Shown here: positions 1 to 8,013 of the stretch, one piece after another
Layout of the letters: each line of letters starts with the position of its first letter
Position numbering within the stretch: position 1 is the first letter of the stretch
Source: Serratia fonticola
Lineage (GTDB): Bacteria > Pseudomonadota > Gammaproteobacteria > Enterobacterales > Enterobacteriaceae
DNA length: 64,000 nt
Assembly: GCF_001006005.1 (NCBI RefSeq)
Contig: NZ_CP011254.1
Coordinates: 2,046,001-2,110,000 of the forward strand
Reading direction: 5' to 3'
Translations under genes and position numbers: made by a program
The notes under the pieces: generated by a model
Databases searched by the model: none
What the model was told of the DNA's origin: nothing
Seen by the model: the letters and a program-made list of their open reading frames with translations, nothing else

Positions 1-1497
1 TCTCCTGAAGGGTTCAACCCGCAGTTGTTCACCTCCGGCACCACCTATGATGCCAGCTCAGTGCCAATCTATAACCGTCTGGTTGAGTTCAAACTGGGTA
101 CCACCGAACTGGAACCCGGCCTGGCAGAGAAGTGGGACGTCAGCGAAGACGGTAAAACCTATACCTTCCACCTGCGCAAAGGCGTGAAGTGGCAGGACAG
201 CAAAAATTTCAAACCTACCCGTGATTTCAATGCCGACGACGTGGTGTACTCCTTCATGCGTCAGCTCGATGCAAACCACCCTTACCACAAGGTTTCTGGC
301 GGCAGCTATGAATACTTCCAGGGTATGGGCATGCAGGACCTGATCAGCAAAGTCGAGAAAGTGGACGACAACACCGTACGCTTCACGCTGACCCGTCCAG
401 AAGCGCCATTCCTGGCTGACCTGGGCATGGACTTCGCTTCCATCCTGTCTGCAGAATATGCCGACAAGATGATGAAAGCCGGTACGCCAGAGAAAGTGGA
501 CCTGAACCCAGTGGGTACCGGGCCGTTCCAACTGTTGCAGTACCAGAAAGACTCCAAAATCCTCTACAAGGCCTTTGACGGCTTCTGGGGTACCAAGCCG
601 AAGATCGATCGCCTGGTGTTCTCCATCACGCCAGACGCCTCTGTGCGTTACGCCAAACTGCAGAAAAACGAGTGCCAGGTCATGCCGTACCCGAACCCGG
701 CAGACATCGCTCGTATGAAGCAGGACAAAACCATCAACCTGATGGAACAGCCTGGCCTGAACGTCGGCTACCTGTCGTTCAACACCGAGAAGAAGCCGCT
801 GGATAACGTGAAGGTGCGTCAGGCACTGACCATGGCGGTGAACAAGCAGGCCATCGTGGATGCGGTGTATCAGGGGGCGGGTCAACCTGCCAAGAACCTG
901 ATCCCACCAACCATGTGGGGCTATAACGACGAGATCAAAGATTACGCTTACGATCCGGTCAAGGCCAAAGAGCTGCTGAAAGAAGCGGGCATGCCAGATG
1001 GCTTCTCCATCGATCTGTGGGCGATGCCGGTACAGCGTCCGTATAACCCGAACGCACGTCGTATGGCTGAGATGATCCAGTCCGACTGGGCGAAAATTGG
1101 CGTCAATGCCAAGATCGTTACCTACGAGTGGGGCGAGTACCTCAAGCGTGCCAAAGACGGTGAGCATCAGACGGTGATGATGGGTTGGACCGGTGACAAT
1201 GGGGATCCAGACAACTTCTTCGCCACGCTGTTTAGCTGTGCGGCCGCCAAAGATGGTTCCAACTATTCCCGTTGGTGCTACAAGCCGTTTGAGGATCTGA
1301 TCCAACCGGCCCGTTCTGAAGCGAACCACGACAAACGCGTAGAACTCTACAAGCAGGCTCAGGTAGTGATGCACGATCAGGCTCCGGCATTGATTGTTGC
1401 CCACTCCACCGTTTATGAGCCAGTGCGTAAAGAAGTGAAGGGCTATGTGGTCGATCCGCTTGGTAAACATCACTTTGAGAACGTTTCTCTGGACTAA
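1..1497 (+). CDS. dppA: Dipeptide/heme-binding periplasmic protein DppA (5' end missing)
   Basis: Solute-binding protein of the dipeptide ABC importer; in E. coli it also delivers heme and 5-aminolevulinate. The reading frame is open from base 1 ([20 protein letters not shown]) and runs 498 residues to a TAA. Compared with the 535-residue E. coli protein, the signal peptide and about ten mature residues lie before the window. The SBP_bac_5 fold is recognisable throughout, with the family stretches [16 protein letters not shown] and [12 protein letters not shown]. First gene of dppABCDF. The promoter is outside the window, so regulation cannot be read. Identification is secure. Confidence 0.98.
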   Translation, partial: SPEGFNPQLFTSGTTYDASSVPIYNRLVEFKLGTTELEPGLAEKWDVSEDGKTYTFHLRKGVKWQDSKNFKPTRDFNADDVVYSFMRQLDANHPYHKVSGGSYEYFQGMGMQDLISKVEKVDDNTVRFTLTRPEAPFLADLGMDFASILSAEYADKMMKAGTPEKVDLNPVGTGPFQLLQYQKDSKILYKAFDGFWGTKPKIDRLVFSITPDASVRYAKLQKNECQVMPYPNPADIARMKQDKTINLMEQPGLNVGYLSFNTEKKPLDNVKVRQALTMAVNKQAIVDAVYQGAGQPAKNLIPPTMWGYNDEIKDYAYDPVKAKELLKEAGMPDGFSIDLWAMPVQRPYNPNARRMAEMIQSDWAKIGVNAKIVTYEWGEYLKRAKDGEHQTVMMGWTGDNGDPDNFFATLFSCAAAKDGSNYSRWCYKPFEDLIQPARSEANHDKRVELYKQAQVVMHDQAPALIVAHSTVYEPVRKEVKGYVVDPLGKHHFENVSLD

Positions 1498-1535
1498 GCC
1501 TACCAAGGCGGGTTGAAGGACAGGGATACTTAATC

Positions 1536-1565
1536 TGCAGGGGCGCAATACGTTGCGCCCCTGCA
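1536..1565 (+). repeat. dppA-dppB intercistronic hairpin (GGGGCGC palindrome family)
   Basis: Perfect 13-bp inverted repeat (TGCAGGGGCGCAA) around a 4-base loop TACG, 38 bases after the dppA stop. There is no T-run, so it looks like an mRNA-stabilising or attenuating stem rather than a full terminator. It would fit the higher need for binding protein than for permease. The GGGGCGC/GCGCCCC core recurs at four other intergenic places in this window. Confidence 0.8.
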
Positions 1566-1659
1566 TTCCCGTCCCCAGAAGAATGTCGTGAAGCGTGTGA
1601 GTTTTAATAAGCCTGGCGGACGATGAGCTGCCGGGCACTTTATACAGAGAGTTCGGGAT

Positions 1660-2679
1660 ATGTTGCAGTTCATACTCCGACGTTTGGGGTTAGTTATCCC
1701 AACGTTTATCGGCATAACGTTGCTGACTTTTGCATTCGTCCATATGATCCCCGGCGATCCGGTGACCATTATGGCCGGGGAACGCGGGATCTCCGCAGAG
1801 CGCCATGCCCAACTCATGGCAGAGATGGGGCTGGATAAACCGCTCTATCAACAATACTTCAATTACGTCACCAACGTGCTGCATGGCGATTTGGGGACGT
1901 CCCTCAAGAGCCGTATCTCCGTGTGGGAAGAGTTTGTGCCGCGCTTTAAGGCCACCCTGGAACTGGGCCTGTGCGCGATGCTCTTCGCGGTGATTGTCGG
2001 TATCCCGGTGGGGGTGCTGGCGGCCGTCAGGCGAGGTTCGGTGTTTGACCATACCGCCGTGGGTATCTCCCTGACCGGTTATTCCATGCCGATCTTCTGG
2101 TGGGGCATGATGCTGATCATGCTGGTTTCGGTACAGCTCAACCTCACGCCCGTATCGGGGCGAATAAGCGATACGGTCTTCCTCGATGACAGCCTGCCGC
2201 TGACCGGCTTTATGCTGATCGACACCCTGATCTGGGGTGAGCCGGGTGATTTCATCGACGCCGTGATGCATATGATCCTGCCCGCCATCGTATTGGGCAC
2301 CATCCCGCTGGCGGTTATCGTGCGTATGACCCGCTCCTCCATGCTGGAAGTGCTGGGTGAAGACTATATCCGTACCGCGCGCGCCAAGGGTGTGAGCCGT
2401 ATGCGGGTGATCGTGGTACACGCATTGCGTAACGCCTTGCTGCCGGTGGTGACGGTGATCGGCCTACAAGTTGGCACCATGCTGGCCGGGGCGATCCTGA
2501 CCGAAACCATCTTCTCCTGGCCGGGGCTTGGCCGCTGGCTGATGGATGCGTTGCAACGCCGTGATTACCCGGTTGTTCAGGGCGGCGTATTGCTGGTCGC
2601 CTGTATGATTATTCTGGTTAACCTGCTGGTAGACGTGCTCTACGGCGTGGTCAACCCGCGTATTCGCCACAAGAAATAA
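1660..2679 (+). CDS. dppB: Dipeptide ABC transporter permease DppB
   Basis: One of two inner-membrane permease subunits for dipeptide uptake. It has 339 residues, the usual length. An N-terminal membrane helix (about residues 9-30) and a cluster of hydrophobic helices surround the BPD_transp_1 domain. The EAA coupling loop that contacts the ATPases begins about residue 234 (EDYIRTARAKG). It follows dppA after a 162-base gap containing a strong hairpin and is 11 bases before dppC. Confidence 0.98.
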   Translation: MLQFILRRLGLVIPTFIGITLLTFAFVHMIPGDPVTIMAGERGISAERHAQLMAEMGLDKPLYQQYFNYVTNVLHGDLGTSLKSRISVWEEFVPRFKATLELGLCAMLFAVIVGIPVGVLAAVRRGSVFDHTAVGISLTGYSMPIFWWGMMLIMLVSVQLNLTPVSGRISDTVFLDDSLPLTGFMLIDTLIWGEPGDFIDAVMHMILPAIVLGTIPLAVIVRMTRSSMLEVLGEDYIRTARAKGVSRMRVIVVHALRNALLPVVTVIGLQVGTMLAGAILTETIFSWPGLGRWLMDALQRRDYPVVQGGVLLVACMIILVNLLVDVLYGVVNPRIRHKK

Positions 2680-2690
2680 GGGGCGCTCTG

Positions 2691-3593
2691 ATGTCTCAAA
2701 TTACCGAGTCTGTAGTGAAAGGTGCGCCGAAGCCAATGACCCCGTTCCAGGAGTTTTGGCACTATTTCAAGCGCAACAAAGGGGCCGTGGTTGGCCTGGT
2801 TTATATCGTTATCATGCTGGTGGTTGCAGTGGGGGCCGGGTTCCTGGCTCCACATGCGCCTGCCGAACAGTTCCGTGATGCCCTGCTTAGGCCGCCGGTC
2901 TGGGAGACGGGTGGCAGCTGGAAGTTTATTCTGGGTACCGACGATGTCGGCCGTGATGTGCTGTCGCGTCTGATGTACGGTGCCAGGCTCTCGCTGTTGG
3001 TCGGCTGCCTGGTGGTGGTGCTTTCGCTGGTGATGGGCGTGGTATTCGGCCTGTTGGCCGGTTATTTCGGCGGCGTAGTCGATGCCATTATCATGCGCGT
3101 GGTCGATATCATGCTGGCACTGCCAAGCCTGCTTTTGGCGTTGGTGCTGGTGGCGGTGTTTGGGCCCTCGATCGTTAACGCCTCGCTGGCGCTGACCTTC
3201 GTTGCTTTGCCGCACTATGTCCGCTTGACCCGCGCTGCGGTACTGGTGGAAGTGAACCGCGATTACGTGACGGCTTCCCGCGTGGCGGGGGCTGGGGCGG
3301 CGCGTCAGATGTTCGTCAATATCCTGCCAAACTGCCTGGCACCACTGATCGTGCAGGCTTCTCTCGGTTTCTCGAACGCCATTCTGGATATGGCCGCTCT
3401 CGGCTTCCTGGGTATGGGTGCGCAACCGCCAACGCCGGAGTGGGGCACCATGCTCTCCGACGTACTGCAGTTCGCGCAAAGTGCCTGGTGGGTTGTGACC
3501 TTCCCAGGGGTGGCCATTCTGCTGACGGTTTTGGCCTTTAACCTGATGGGGGACGGCTTGCGTGATGCTCTCGACCCCAAACTCAAGCAGTAA
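2691..3593 (+). CDS. dppC: Dipeptide ABC transporter permease DppC
   Basis: Second permease subunit, 300 residues. The N-terminal cytoplasmic segment carries the OppC-type motif [15 protein letters not shown] before the first membrane helix, and the C-terminal half is a BPD_transp_1 domain. The EAA loop starts near residue 190 ([13 protein letters not shown]). The start ATG follows a GGGGCG-type ribosome site, and dppD begins 14 bases after the stop. Pairs with DppB in the membrane. Confidence 0.98.
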   Translation: MSQITESVVKGAPKPMTPFQEFWHYFKRNKGAVVGLVYIVIMLVVAVGAGFLAPHAPAEQFRDALLRPPVWETGGSWKFILGTDDVGRDVLSRLMYGARLSLLVGCLVVVLSLVMGVVFGLLAGYFGGVVDAIIMRVVDIMLALPSLLLALVLVAVFGPSIVNASLALTFVALPHYVRLTRAAVLVEVNRDYVTASRVAGAGAARQMFVNILPNCLAPLIVQASLGFSNAILDMAALGFLGMGAQPPTPEWGTMLSDVLQFAQSAWWVVTFPGVAILLTVLAFNLMGDGLRDALDPKLKQ

Positions 3594-3607
3594 CAGAGGA
3601 AGAGAGA

Positions 3608-4588
3608 ATGGCGTTATTAAATGTAGACAAGCTTTCGGTGCACTTCGGTGACGAAGGTGCGCCGTTCCGCGCGGTAGACCGAATCAGCTACAGCGTAGAA
3701 CAGGGGCAGGTGGTTGGCATCGTCGGCGAATCCGGCTCTGGTAAATCCGTCAGCTCGCTGGCGATCATGGGATTGATCGATTATCCCGGCAAGGTGATGG
3801 CTGACAAGCTGGAGTTCAACGGCCAGGATCTGCGGAAAATCTCGGAAAAAGAGCGCCGCCAGCTGGTGGGCTCCGAAGTCGCGATGATCTTCCAGGATCC
3901 GATGACCAGCCTGAACCCGTGCTATACCGTCGGTTTCCAGATTATGGAAGCGCTGAAGGTGCATCAGGGCGGTAACCGCCGCACTCGTCGCCAACGCGCT
4001 ATCGATCTGCTCAATCAGGTAGGCATTCCCGATCCGGCCTCACGGCTGGACGTTTACCCTCATCAGCTTTCCGGCGGGATGAGCCAGCGTGTGATGATCG
4101 CCATGGCGATCGCCTGCCGGCCCAAGCTGCTGATTGCGGATGAACCGACGACCGCGCTCGACGTGACCATTCAGGCCCAGATCATTGAGCTACTGCTCGA
4201 GCTGCAACAGCGCGAAAATATGGCACTGCTGCTGATCACCCACGATCTGGCGCTGGTGGCGGAAGCGGCACACCACATCATCGTGATGTATGCCGGGCAG
4301 GTAGTGGAATCTGGCAAGGCGGTAGAAATTTTCCGTTCGCCGCGCCACCCGTACACCCAGGCACTGCTGCGCGCATTGCCGGAGTTTGCTACCGACAAGG
4401 CGCGTTTGGCCTCGCTGCCTGGCGTGGTGCCGGGCAAGTACGATCGGCCACAAGGCTGCTTGCTGAATCCGCGTTGCCCGTATGCAACCCAACACTGTCG
4501 CGAAGAAGAGCCGGAACTGCGCAGCATTCCCGGCCGTCAGGTTAAATGTCACACACCGCTGGATGATGCGGGGAGGCCGACCGTATGA
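3608..4588 (+). CDS. dppD: Dipeptide ABC transporter ATPase DppD
   Basis: Cytoplasmic ATPase of the dipeptide importer, 326 residues. Walker A is GESGSGKS at about residues 40-47, the signature LSGGMSQR begins near residue 154, and Walker B is LLIADEP. The C-terminal oligopeptide-transporter extension is rich in cysteine ([14 protein letters not shown]), as is normal for this subfamily. An AGAGGAAGAGAG ribosome site precedes the ATG. The last four bases overlap the start of dppF (ATGA), implying translational coupling of the two ATPases. Confidence 0.98.
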   Translation: MALLNVDKLSVHFGDEGAPFRAVDRISYSVEQGQVVGIVGESGSGKSVSSLAIMGLIDYPGKVMADKLEFNGQDLRKISEKERRQLVGSEVAMIFQDPMTSLNPCYTVGFQIMEALKVHQGGNRRTRRQRAIDLLNQVGIPDPASRLDVYPHQLSGGMSQRVMIAMAIACRPKLLIADEPTTALDVTIQAQIIELLLELQQRENMALLLITHDLALVAEAAHHIIVMYAGQVVESGKAVEIFRSPRHPYTQALLRALPEFATDKARLASLPGVVPGKYDRPQGCLLNPRCPYATQHCREEEPELRSIPGRQVKCHTPLDDAGRPTV

Positions 4589-5574
4589 GCCAGAATCACC
4601 CTTTATTGCAGGCCATTGACCTGAAAAAACACTACCCGGTCAAGAAGGGGCTGTTTGCCCCGGAACGACTGGTGAAGGCGCTGGACGGGGTTTCCTTTAC
4701 CCTTGAGCGTGGTAAAACCCTGGCAGTGGTTGGGGAGTCTGGCTGTGGCAAGTCCACGCTGGGCCGCCTGCTGACCATGATCGAAATCCCTACCGGCGGT
4801 GAGCTGTACTATCAGGGGCAAGATCTGCTTAAGCCGGACGTGACGGCAGAGAAGCTGCGCCGCCAGAAGATCCAGATCGTGTTCCAGAATCCTTACGGAT
4901 CGCTTAACCCTCGTAAGAAGGTGGGGCAGATCCTCGAGGAGCCGCTGTTGATCAACACCTCGTTGAGCAGCGCCGAACGGCGTGAGAAAGCGCTGGAGAT
5001 GATGGCGAAGGTCGGCCTGAAAACCGAACATTACGACCGTTATCCGCATATGTTCTCCGGTGGCCAGCGGCAACGTATCGCCATTGCGCGTGGGCTGATG
5101 CTCAACCCGGACGTGGTGATTGCCGATGAGCCAGTCTCTGCGCTGGACGTGTCCGTGCGTGCGCAGGTGCTGAACCTGATGATGGATCTGCAACAGGATC
5201 TGGGGCTGTCTTACGTGTTCATCTCCCACGATCTGTCAGTGGTGGAGCACATTGCTGATGAAGTGATGGTGATGTACCTTGGCCGCTGTGTGGAGAAGGG
5301 CAGTAAAGACGCCATCTTCAATAACCCGCGCCATCCGTACACTCAGGCACTGCTGTCCGCTACGCCGCGCCTGAACCCGGATATGCGCCGGGAGCGCATC
5401 AAGCTGACCGGTGAACTGCCAAGCCCGATGAACCCACCACCGGGCTGTGCATTCAACGCCCGCTGCCGCTGTGCCTTTGGCACCTGCACCCAGCTGCAAC
5501 CGCAGCTCAAGCAGTATGGTGATCAGCAGGTGGCGTGTTTTGCCGTCGACCAGGATGAAGCTGCGGGGTCTTGA
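4585..5574 (+). CDS. dppF: Dipeptide ABC transporter ATPase DppF
   Basis: Second ATPase of the importer, 329 residues. Walker A is GESGCGKS at residues 50-57, the signature is [14 protein letters not shown], and Walker B is VVIADEP. The C-terminal extension ([14 protein letters not shown]) matches the peptide/nickel transporter family. It starts inside the dppD stop (ATGA overlap). A palindromic repeat and then a rho-independent terminator follow, marking the end of the operon. Confidence 0.98.
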   Translation: MSQNHPLLQAIDLKKHYPVKKGLFAPERLVKALDGVSFTLERGKTLAVVGESGCGKSTLGRLLTMIEIPTGGELYYQGQDLLKPDVTAEKLRRQKIQIVFQNPYGSLNPRKKVGQILEEPLLINTSLSSAERREKALEMMAKVGLKTEHYDRYPHMFSGGQRQRIAIARGLMLNPDVVIADEPVSALDVSVRAQVLNLMMDLQQDLGLSYVFISHDLSVVEHIADEVMVMYLGRCVEKGSKDAIFNNPRHPYTQALLSATPRLNPDMRRERIKLTGELPSPMNPPPGCAFNARCRCAFGTCTQLQPQLKQYGDQQVACFAVDQDEAAGS

Positions 5575-5597
5575 GGACGTTCACCGAGCGATCGGCA

Positions 5598-5623
5598 TAG
5601 GGGCGCAGCATGCAGCGCCCCTA
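5598..5623. repeat. GGGGCGC palindromic repeat downstream of dppF
   Basis: Inverted repeat with 9-bp arms TAGGGGCGC / GCGCCCCTA around a GCATGC-containing centre. Same family as the copies at 1536, 5735, 52879 and 61181. It lies between the dppF stop and its terminator. Confidence 0.75.
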
Positions 5624-5682
5624 CGGTCGAACATGTGCGGCCCCGGCTAATCCAGCAACATTGCCACTCTATCTTCAATCAG

Positions 5683-5709
5683 ACGCCGGTAGCGATACCG
5701 GCGTTTTTT
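5683..5709 (+). terminator. Rho-independent terminator of dppABCDF
   Basis: Stem ACGCCGGT / ACCGGCGT (8 bp) with 6-base loop AGCGAT, followed directly by a run of T. Classic intrinsic terminator 109 bases after the dppF stop. Confidence 0.9.
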
Positions 5710-5734
5710 ATTGTGGTGCTCCAGGCTCACCGCG

Positions 5735-5757
5735 TAGGGGCGCTGCATGCTGCGCCC
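5735..5757. repeat. GGGGCGC palindromic repeat, second copy after dppF
   Basis: TAGGGGCGC, then TGCATGC, then TGCGCCC: the second copy of the short palindrome family, about 110 bases after the first. Two copies closely flanking the terminator suggests a cluster of REP-like units. Confidence 0.7.
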
Positions 5758-5765
5758 GTTAACCT

Positions 5766-5918
5766 CTAGGCGCGAAGTGGTGTTAAGCGCACACCGGCAG
5801 CACGGGTAATTTCGGTCAGTGTTTTGATAGTCGGATTACCTTCAGCAGACAACACCCGGTAAATGTTTTGGCGGGCAAGGCCTGAGCGACCGCCATTGGT
5901 ATCAATCTGATGTGACAC
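5766..5918 (-). pseudogene. Fragment of a HigA-type addiction-module antitoxin (HTH)
   Basis: Read on the minus strand, a 50-codon frame ends in TAG at 5766. Its C-terminal part is unmistakably the end of the 'putative addiction module antidote' HTH family: SGLARQNIYRVLSAEGNPT, then a TLTEITRAAGVRL tail. Complete members are about 100 residues; here a stop codon (TAA on minus at 5928) precedes only a possible GTG at 5916-5918, so the N-terminal half is gone. No matching RelE/HigB-type toxin is seen beside it. I call it a decayed antitoxin remnant. Confidence 0.65.
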
Positions 5919-6041
5919 ATCCAATAATTATGTAGAACATGAGGTTGGCTATGCTGCTTCCATTGCGTACTTATCGTTGGTTTGGTAATAATAGTCTCTT
6001 TCGCACAATGCAGTTACGCCAGAATTCAGGGAGTGAATGGC

Positions 6042-6344
6042 ATGAAAGACATTATTGTGTTACTCGTTGTCGGTATTGTGTGTTTTTTGTTGATTGTTGC
6101 CAGGTTACGTAGTGGGATCACTTTAAAAAATACGCCCTTTTATTGTTTATGTGTATCCATTATTTCAATCTTAGAGATAACCGACGCCATTTATGTCCCT
6201 TATTCATACCGTCATAACGCTTTATATAATAATGATGAATGGTTCCCCTACGATTATTATTATATTGCGACATGGGGAGTGGCATTGGCGACAGCGTTTT
6301 TCTTATTGGTCCACTCATTTTTAACGCGTAAGTCGTCGCGCTAA
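6042..6344 (+). CDS. Small predicted membrane protein, unknown function
   Basis: 100 residues from the ATG at 6042, preceded by AGGGAG eight bases upstream; a longer in-frame start at 5982 has no comparable ribosome site. Three hydrophobic segments are visible: residues 4-20 (IVLLVVGIVCFLLIV), about 33-45 and about 76-92 (WGVALATAFFLLVHSF). Between the last two is a loop rich in Tyr/Asp/Asn (PYSYRHNALYNNDEWFPYDY). The DNA is AT-richer than the flanking dpp and bcs genes, suggesting acquired sequence. I do not recognise the family. Confidence 0.55.
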   Translation: MKDIIVLLVVGIVCFLLIVARLRSGITLKNTPFYCLCVSIISILEITDAIYVPYSYRHNALYNNDEWFPYDYYYIATWGVALATAFFLLVHSFLTRKSSR

Positions 6345-6384
6345 CACCAATACTATATTTTTCGAACTTGGCATTGCTAACAAT

Positions 6385-6501
6385 ATGATTAATATTGAAA
6401 TAACTTTGAGTGTGAGTGGCGTGAACCAACAAGAGTTCCCATGTTTACGATCCCCCAATGCAGATTTCAAAAGCATGCTAGCTCAATGTTTACCAAGGTA
6501 G
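6385..6501 (+). CDS. Possible 38-codon ORF just upstream of the RES gene
   Basis: ATG at 6385, TAG at 6499-6501, three bases before the RES-protein start and in the same frame. The peptide begins MINIEITLSVSGVNQQEF. No clear ribosome site precedes the ATG. It could be a translationally coupled leader, a decayed N-terminal extension of the RES gene, or chance. Low confidence. Confidence 0.25.
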   Translation: MINIEITLSVSGVNQQEFPCLRSPNADFKSMLAQCLPR

Positions 6502-6504
6502 GTA

Positions 6505-7137
6505 ATGATGATTATCGAATATGAGGGTAATTTACATGATCGCCTAACAAAAATTATGGACCTGGAAGACCAGGGCAAGCTGCGGGTAACGAAACTTATC
6601 GCCGCGGGGGCGGGTTATTACAAATTGCAGGATCAGTATTATGGCGGAAAAGGTGTCTTTTTTAACCCCAATAGCGAAAACCGTTTCTCATTGCCCGATA
6701 AGTCTAAATGGCCGATGTATCTGGCTGAGTCGCCTCATACCGCATGTAGTGAGTTCTATCAGAATGAGGAATTCATTGACCGTTCGGATTATACAACGAA
6801 CTGTATGGTGGAAATCTCGGTGCAAAAGCCGCTGAAGGTCTTTGACGAAACTCGGCTGGCTCCGCATTTGAGGATCTCCGTCGGGGATTTGATGGGGCCA
6901 AGATCTGTCTACATTTTCACCCAAAAACTGTCGAAAGCGCTGGCTGATCATGCAGACGGACTAGAGTATTTGTCCCGGCATAATGGGCAGCCCTGTGTGG
7001 TACTTTGGTCCGATAAACTCGATGGGGGTGGGATATTGTTAACGACATCAGTGACTAGACTGAGTAAGTATGAACACCAGGGAAAAACCGCCAGGCAGAT
7101 CCTCAAGTCCGAATGTAACTTACGGATCACAGGATAA
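6505..7137 (+). CDS. RES-domain protein (putative NAD-targeting toxin)
   Basis: 210 residues, start ATG (MMIIEYEG) after AAGGTAGGT. The central part matches the RES family: FFNPNSENRF with R60, then YLAESPHTACSEFY with E83, a VFDETRLAPHL segment, and DGLEYLSRHNGQPC with S157. These would be the Arg-Glu-Ser residues that name the domain. Characterised RES toxins (MbcT, Res) consume NAD+, usually encoded after an Xre/ParS-type antitoxin on the same strand. Here the candidate partner is downstream and convergent. The normal GRW/GRFN entry motif is altered to GVFFN, so activity is uncertain. Confidence 0.7.
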   Translation: MMIIEYEGNLHDRLTKIMDLEDQGKLRVTKLIAAGAGYYKLQDQYYGGKGVFFNPNSENRFSLPDKSKWPMYLAESPHTACSEFYQNEEFIDRSDYTTNCMVEISVQKPLKVFDETRLAPHLRISVGDLMGPRSVYIFTQKLSKALADHADGLEYLSRHNGQPCVVLWSDKLDGGGILLTTSVTRLSKYEHQGKTARQILKSECNLRITG

Positions 7138-7174
7138 ATCAGGGGAAGCAGTGCCAAGTATGACTGGCACCGCA

Positions 7175-7849
7175 TTAAACCGAGTTGTTGGTTCCGAAGT
7201 TGTCCGCCAGAATGCGCAGATGCGCCATTTCTTGCTCTGTAGCGCCCCGCCGTAATATATCCAGCACTGTAGTCTTTTCTGCGCAACCGGGCATCTCAAT
7301 TTTTCGGGTGAAGAAGTTGCATTTACGTACGCTGCTTACATTATGCGTTATCCGTGCCAGTAACTCCTGTAAGCCTTTCAACATCCCATTATCACTAAAT
7401 CTTTCATCGATAGAAAACTGAAATACTGGATACAATTTTTCGGCACCCCACTCTAATACAATGAGTTTATTGTGTTTTCCGTATTTATGAATAGTGGGAA
7501 CCGATAACCCCAGCAGTCCTTTGACGGTCGTGGATTTATGGACACCGCCGTATTTTTCCAGGCTATTTAAAAATGCCAGCCTAGCTTCGGCATATTCTTC
7601 CTGCTCGTTTTTTTCCACGTTGGTGTTGTTTATCACCGACTGGGTGAGCGCCAGAATTTTCAGTTCTGACCAAAATTCACCATCGGACAGAGTGAGTAGT
7701 GACAGCAGCTTCTCTCCCTCTACGCTAGTGAGTGCGTCGACAAATTTTTTGCCGACGTTTTCTAGGCGTGTCTGGATCAGTGCTTTTTCGGTGTGCTCGG
7801 GGTTGAACCGGTGAGCACGAGTGCTTTTGTTCATGGCCATTGTCGTCAT
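7175..7849 (-). CDS. Putative DNA-binding antitoxin (Xre/ParS-like) facing the RES gene
   Basis: 224 residues on the minus strand; first ATG at 7849 preceded by GGGGCGAGG. Near residues 104-140 is a helix-turn-helix-like segment (TTVKGLLGLSVPTIHKYG) followed by LYPVFQF. The C-terminal third (LQELLARI..., then TTVLDILRRGATEQEMAHL) resembles the toxin-binding tail of antitoxins paired with RES proteins, where a 'G-tP-ldlL-G' pattern is usual. Its end is 37 bases from the end of the RES gene. An 11-bp inverted repeat lies immediately upstream. The family assignment is from motif memory only. Confidence 0.5.
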   Translation of the reverse strand: MTTMAMNKSTRAHRFNPEHTEKALIQTRLENVGKKFVDALTSVEGEKLLSLLTLSDGEFWSELKILALTQSVINNTNVEKNEQEEYAEARLAFLNSLEKYGGVHKSTTVKGLLGLSVPTIHKYGKHNKLIVLEWGAEKLYPVFQFSIDERFSDNGMLKGLQELLARITHNVSSVRKCNFFTRKIEMPGCAEKTTVLDILRRGATEQEMAHLRILADNFGTNNSV

Positions 7850-7868
7850 GATGACCTCGCCCCAGGTT

Positions 7869-7908
7869 TTTAAGATTTACATAATGTGATGATAGATTAA
7901 ATCTTAAA
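7869..7908. promoter_or_regulatory. Inverted-repeat operator candidate upstream of the putative antitoxin
   Basis: Perfect 11-bp arms, TTTAAGATTTA at 7869-7879 and TAAATCTTAAA at 7898-7908, separated by 18 bases. The left arm ends 19 bases before the minus-strand ATG at 7849. The position fits an autoregulatory operator for a DNA-binding antitoxin. Confidence 0.5.
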
Positions 7909-7974
7909 TACGAGCAAGTTTTGAACATTCACAAAGCGGAGGATAATTGACGGCAAATCTAGCCAAACAAAGAA

Positions 7975-8003
7975 GAGCCTCTAGTCGCAAAACATAAAGG
8001 CTC
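7975..8003 (-). terminator. Weak terminator candidate after bcsG
   Basis: On the minus strand GAGCC and GGCTC flank a long A/T-rich loop, followed by TTCTTTG. The stem is only 5 bp, so the call is tentative. It lies just beyond the bcsG stop at 8014. Confidence 0.3.
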
Positions 8004-8013
8004 CCTTCACCAG

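Noticed and set aside
58..1638. 526-codon open frame on minus opposite dppA
   Set aside because: Shadow of a high-GC coding region; His/Arg-rich composition without domain character, and dppA is certain.
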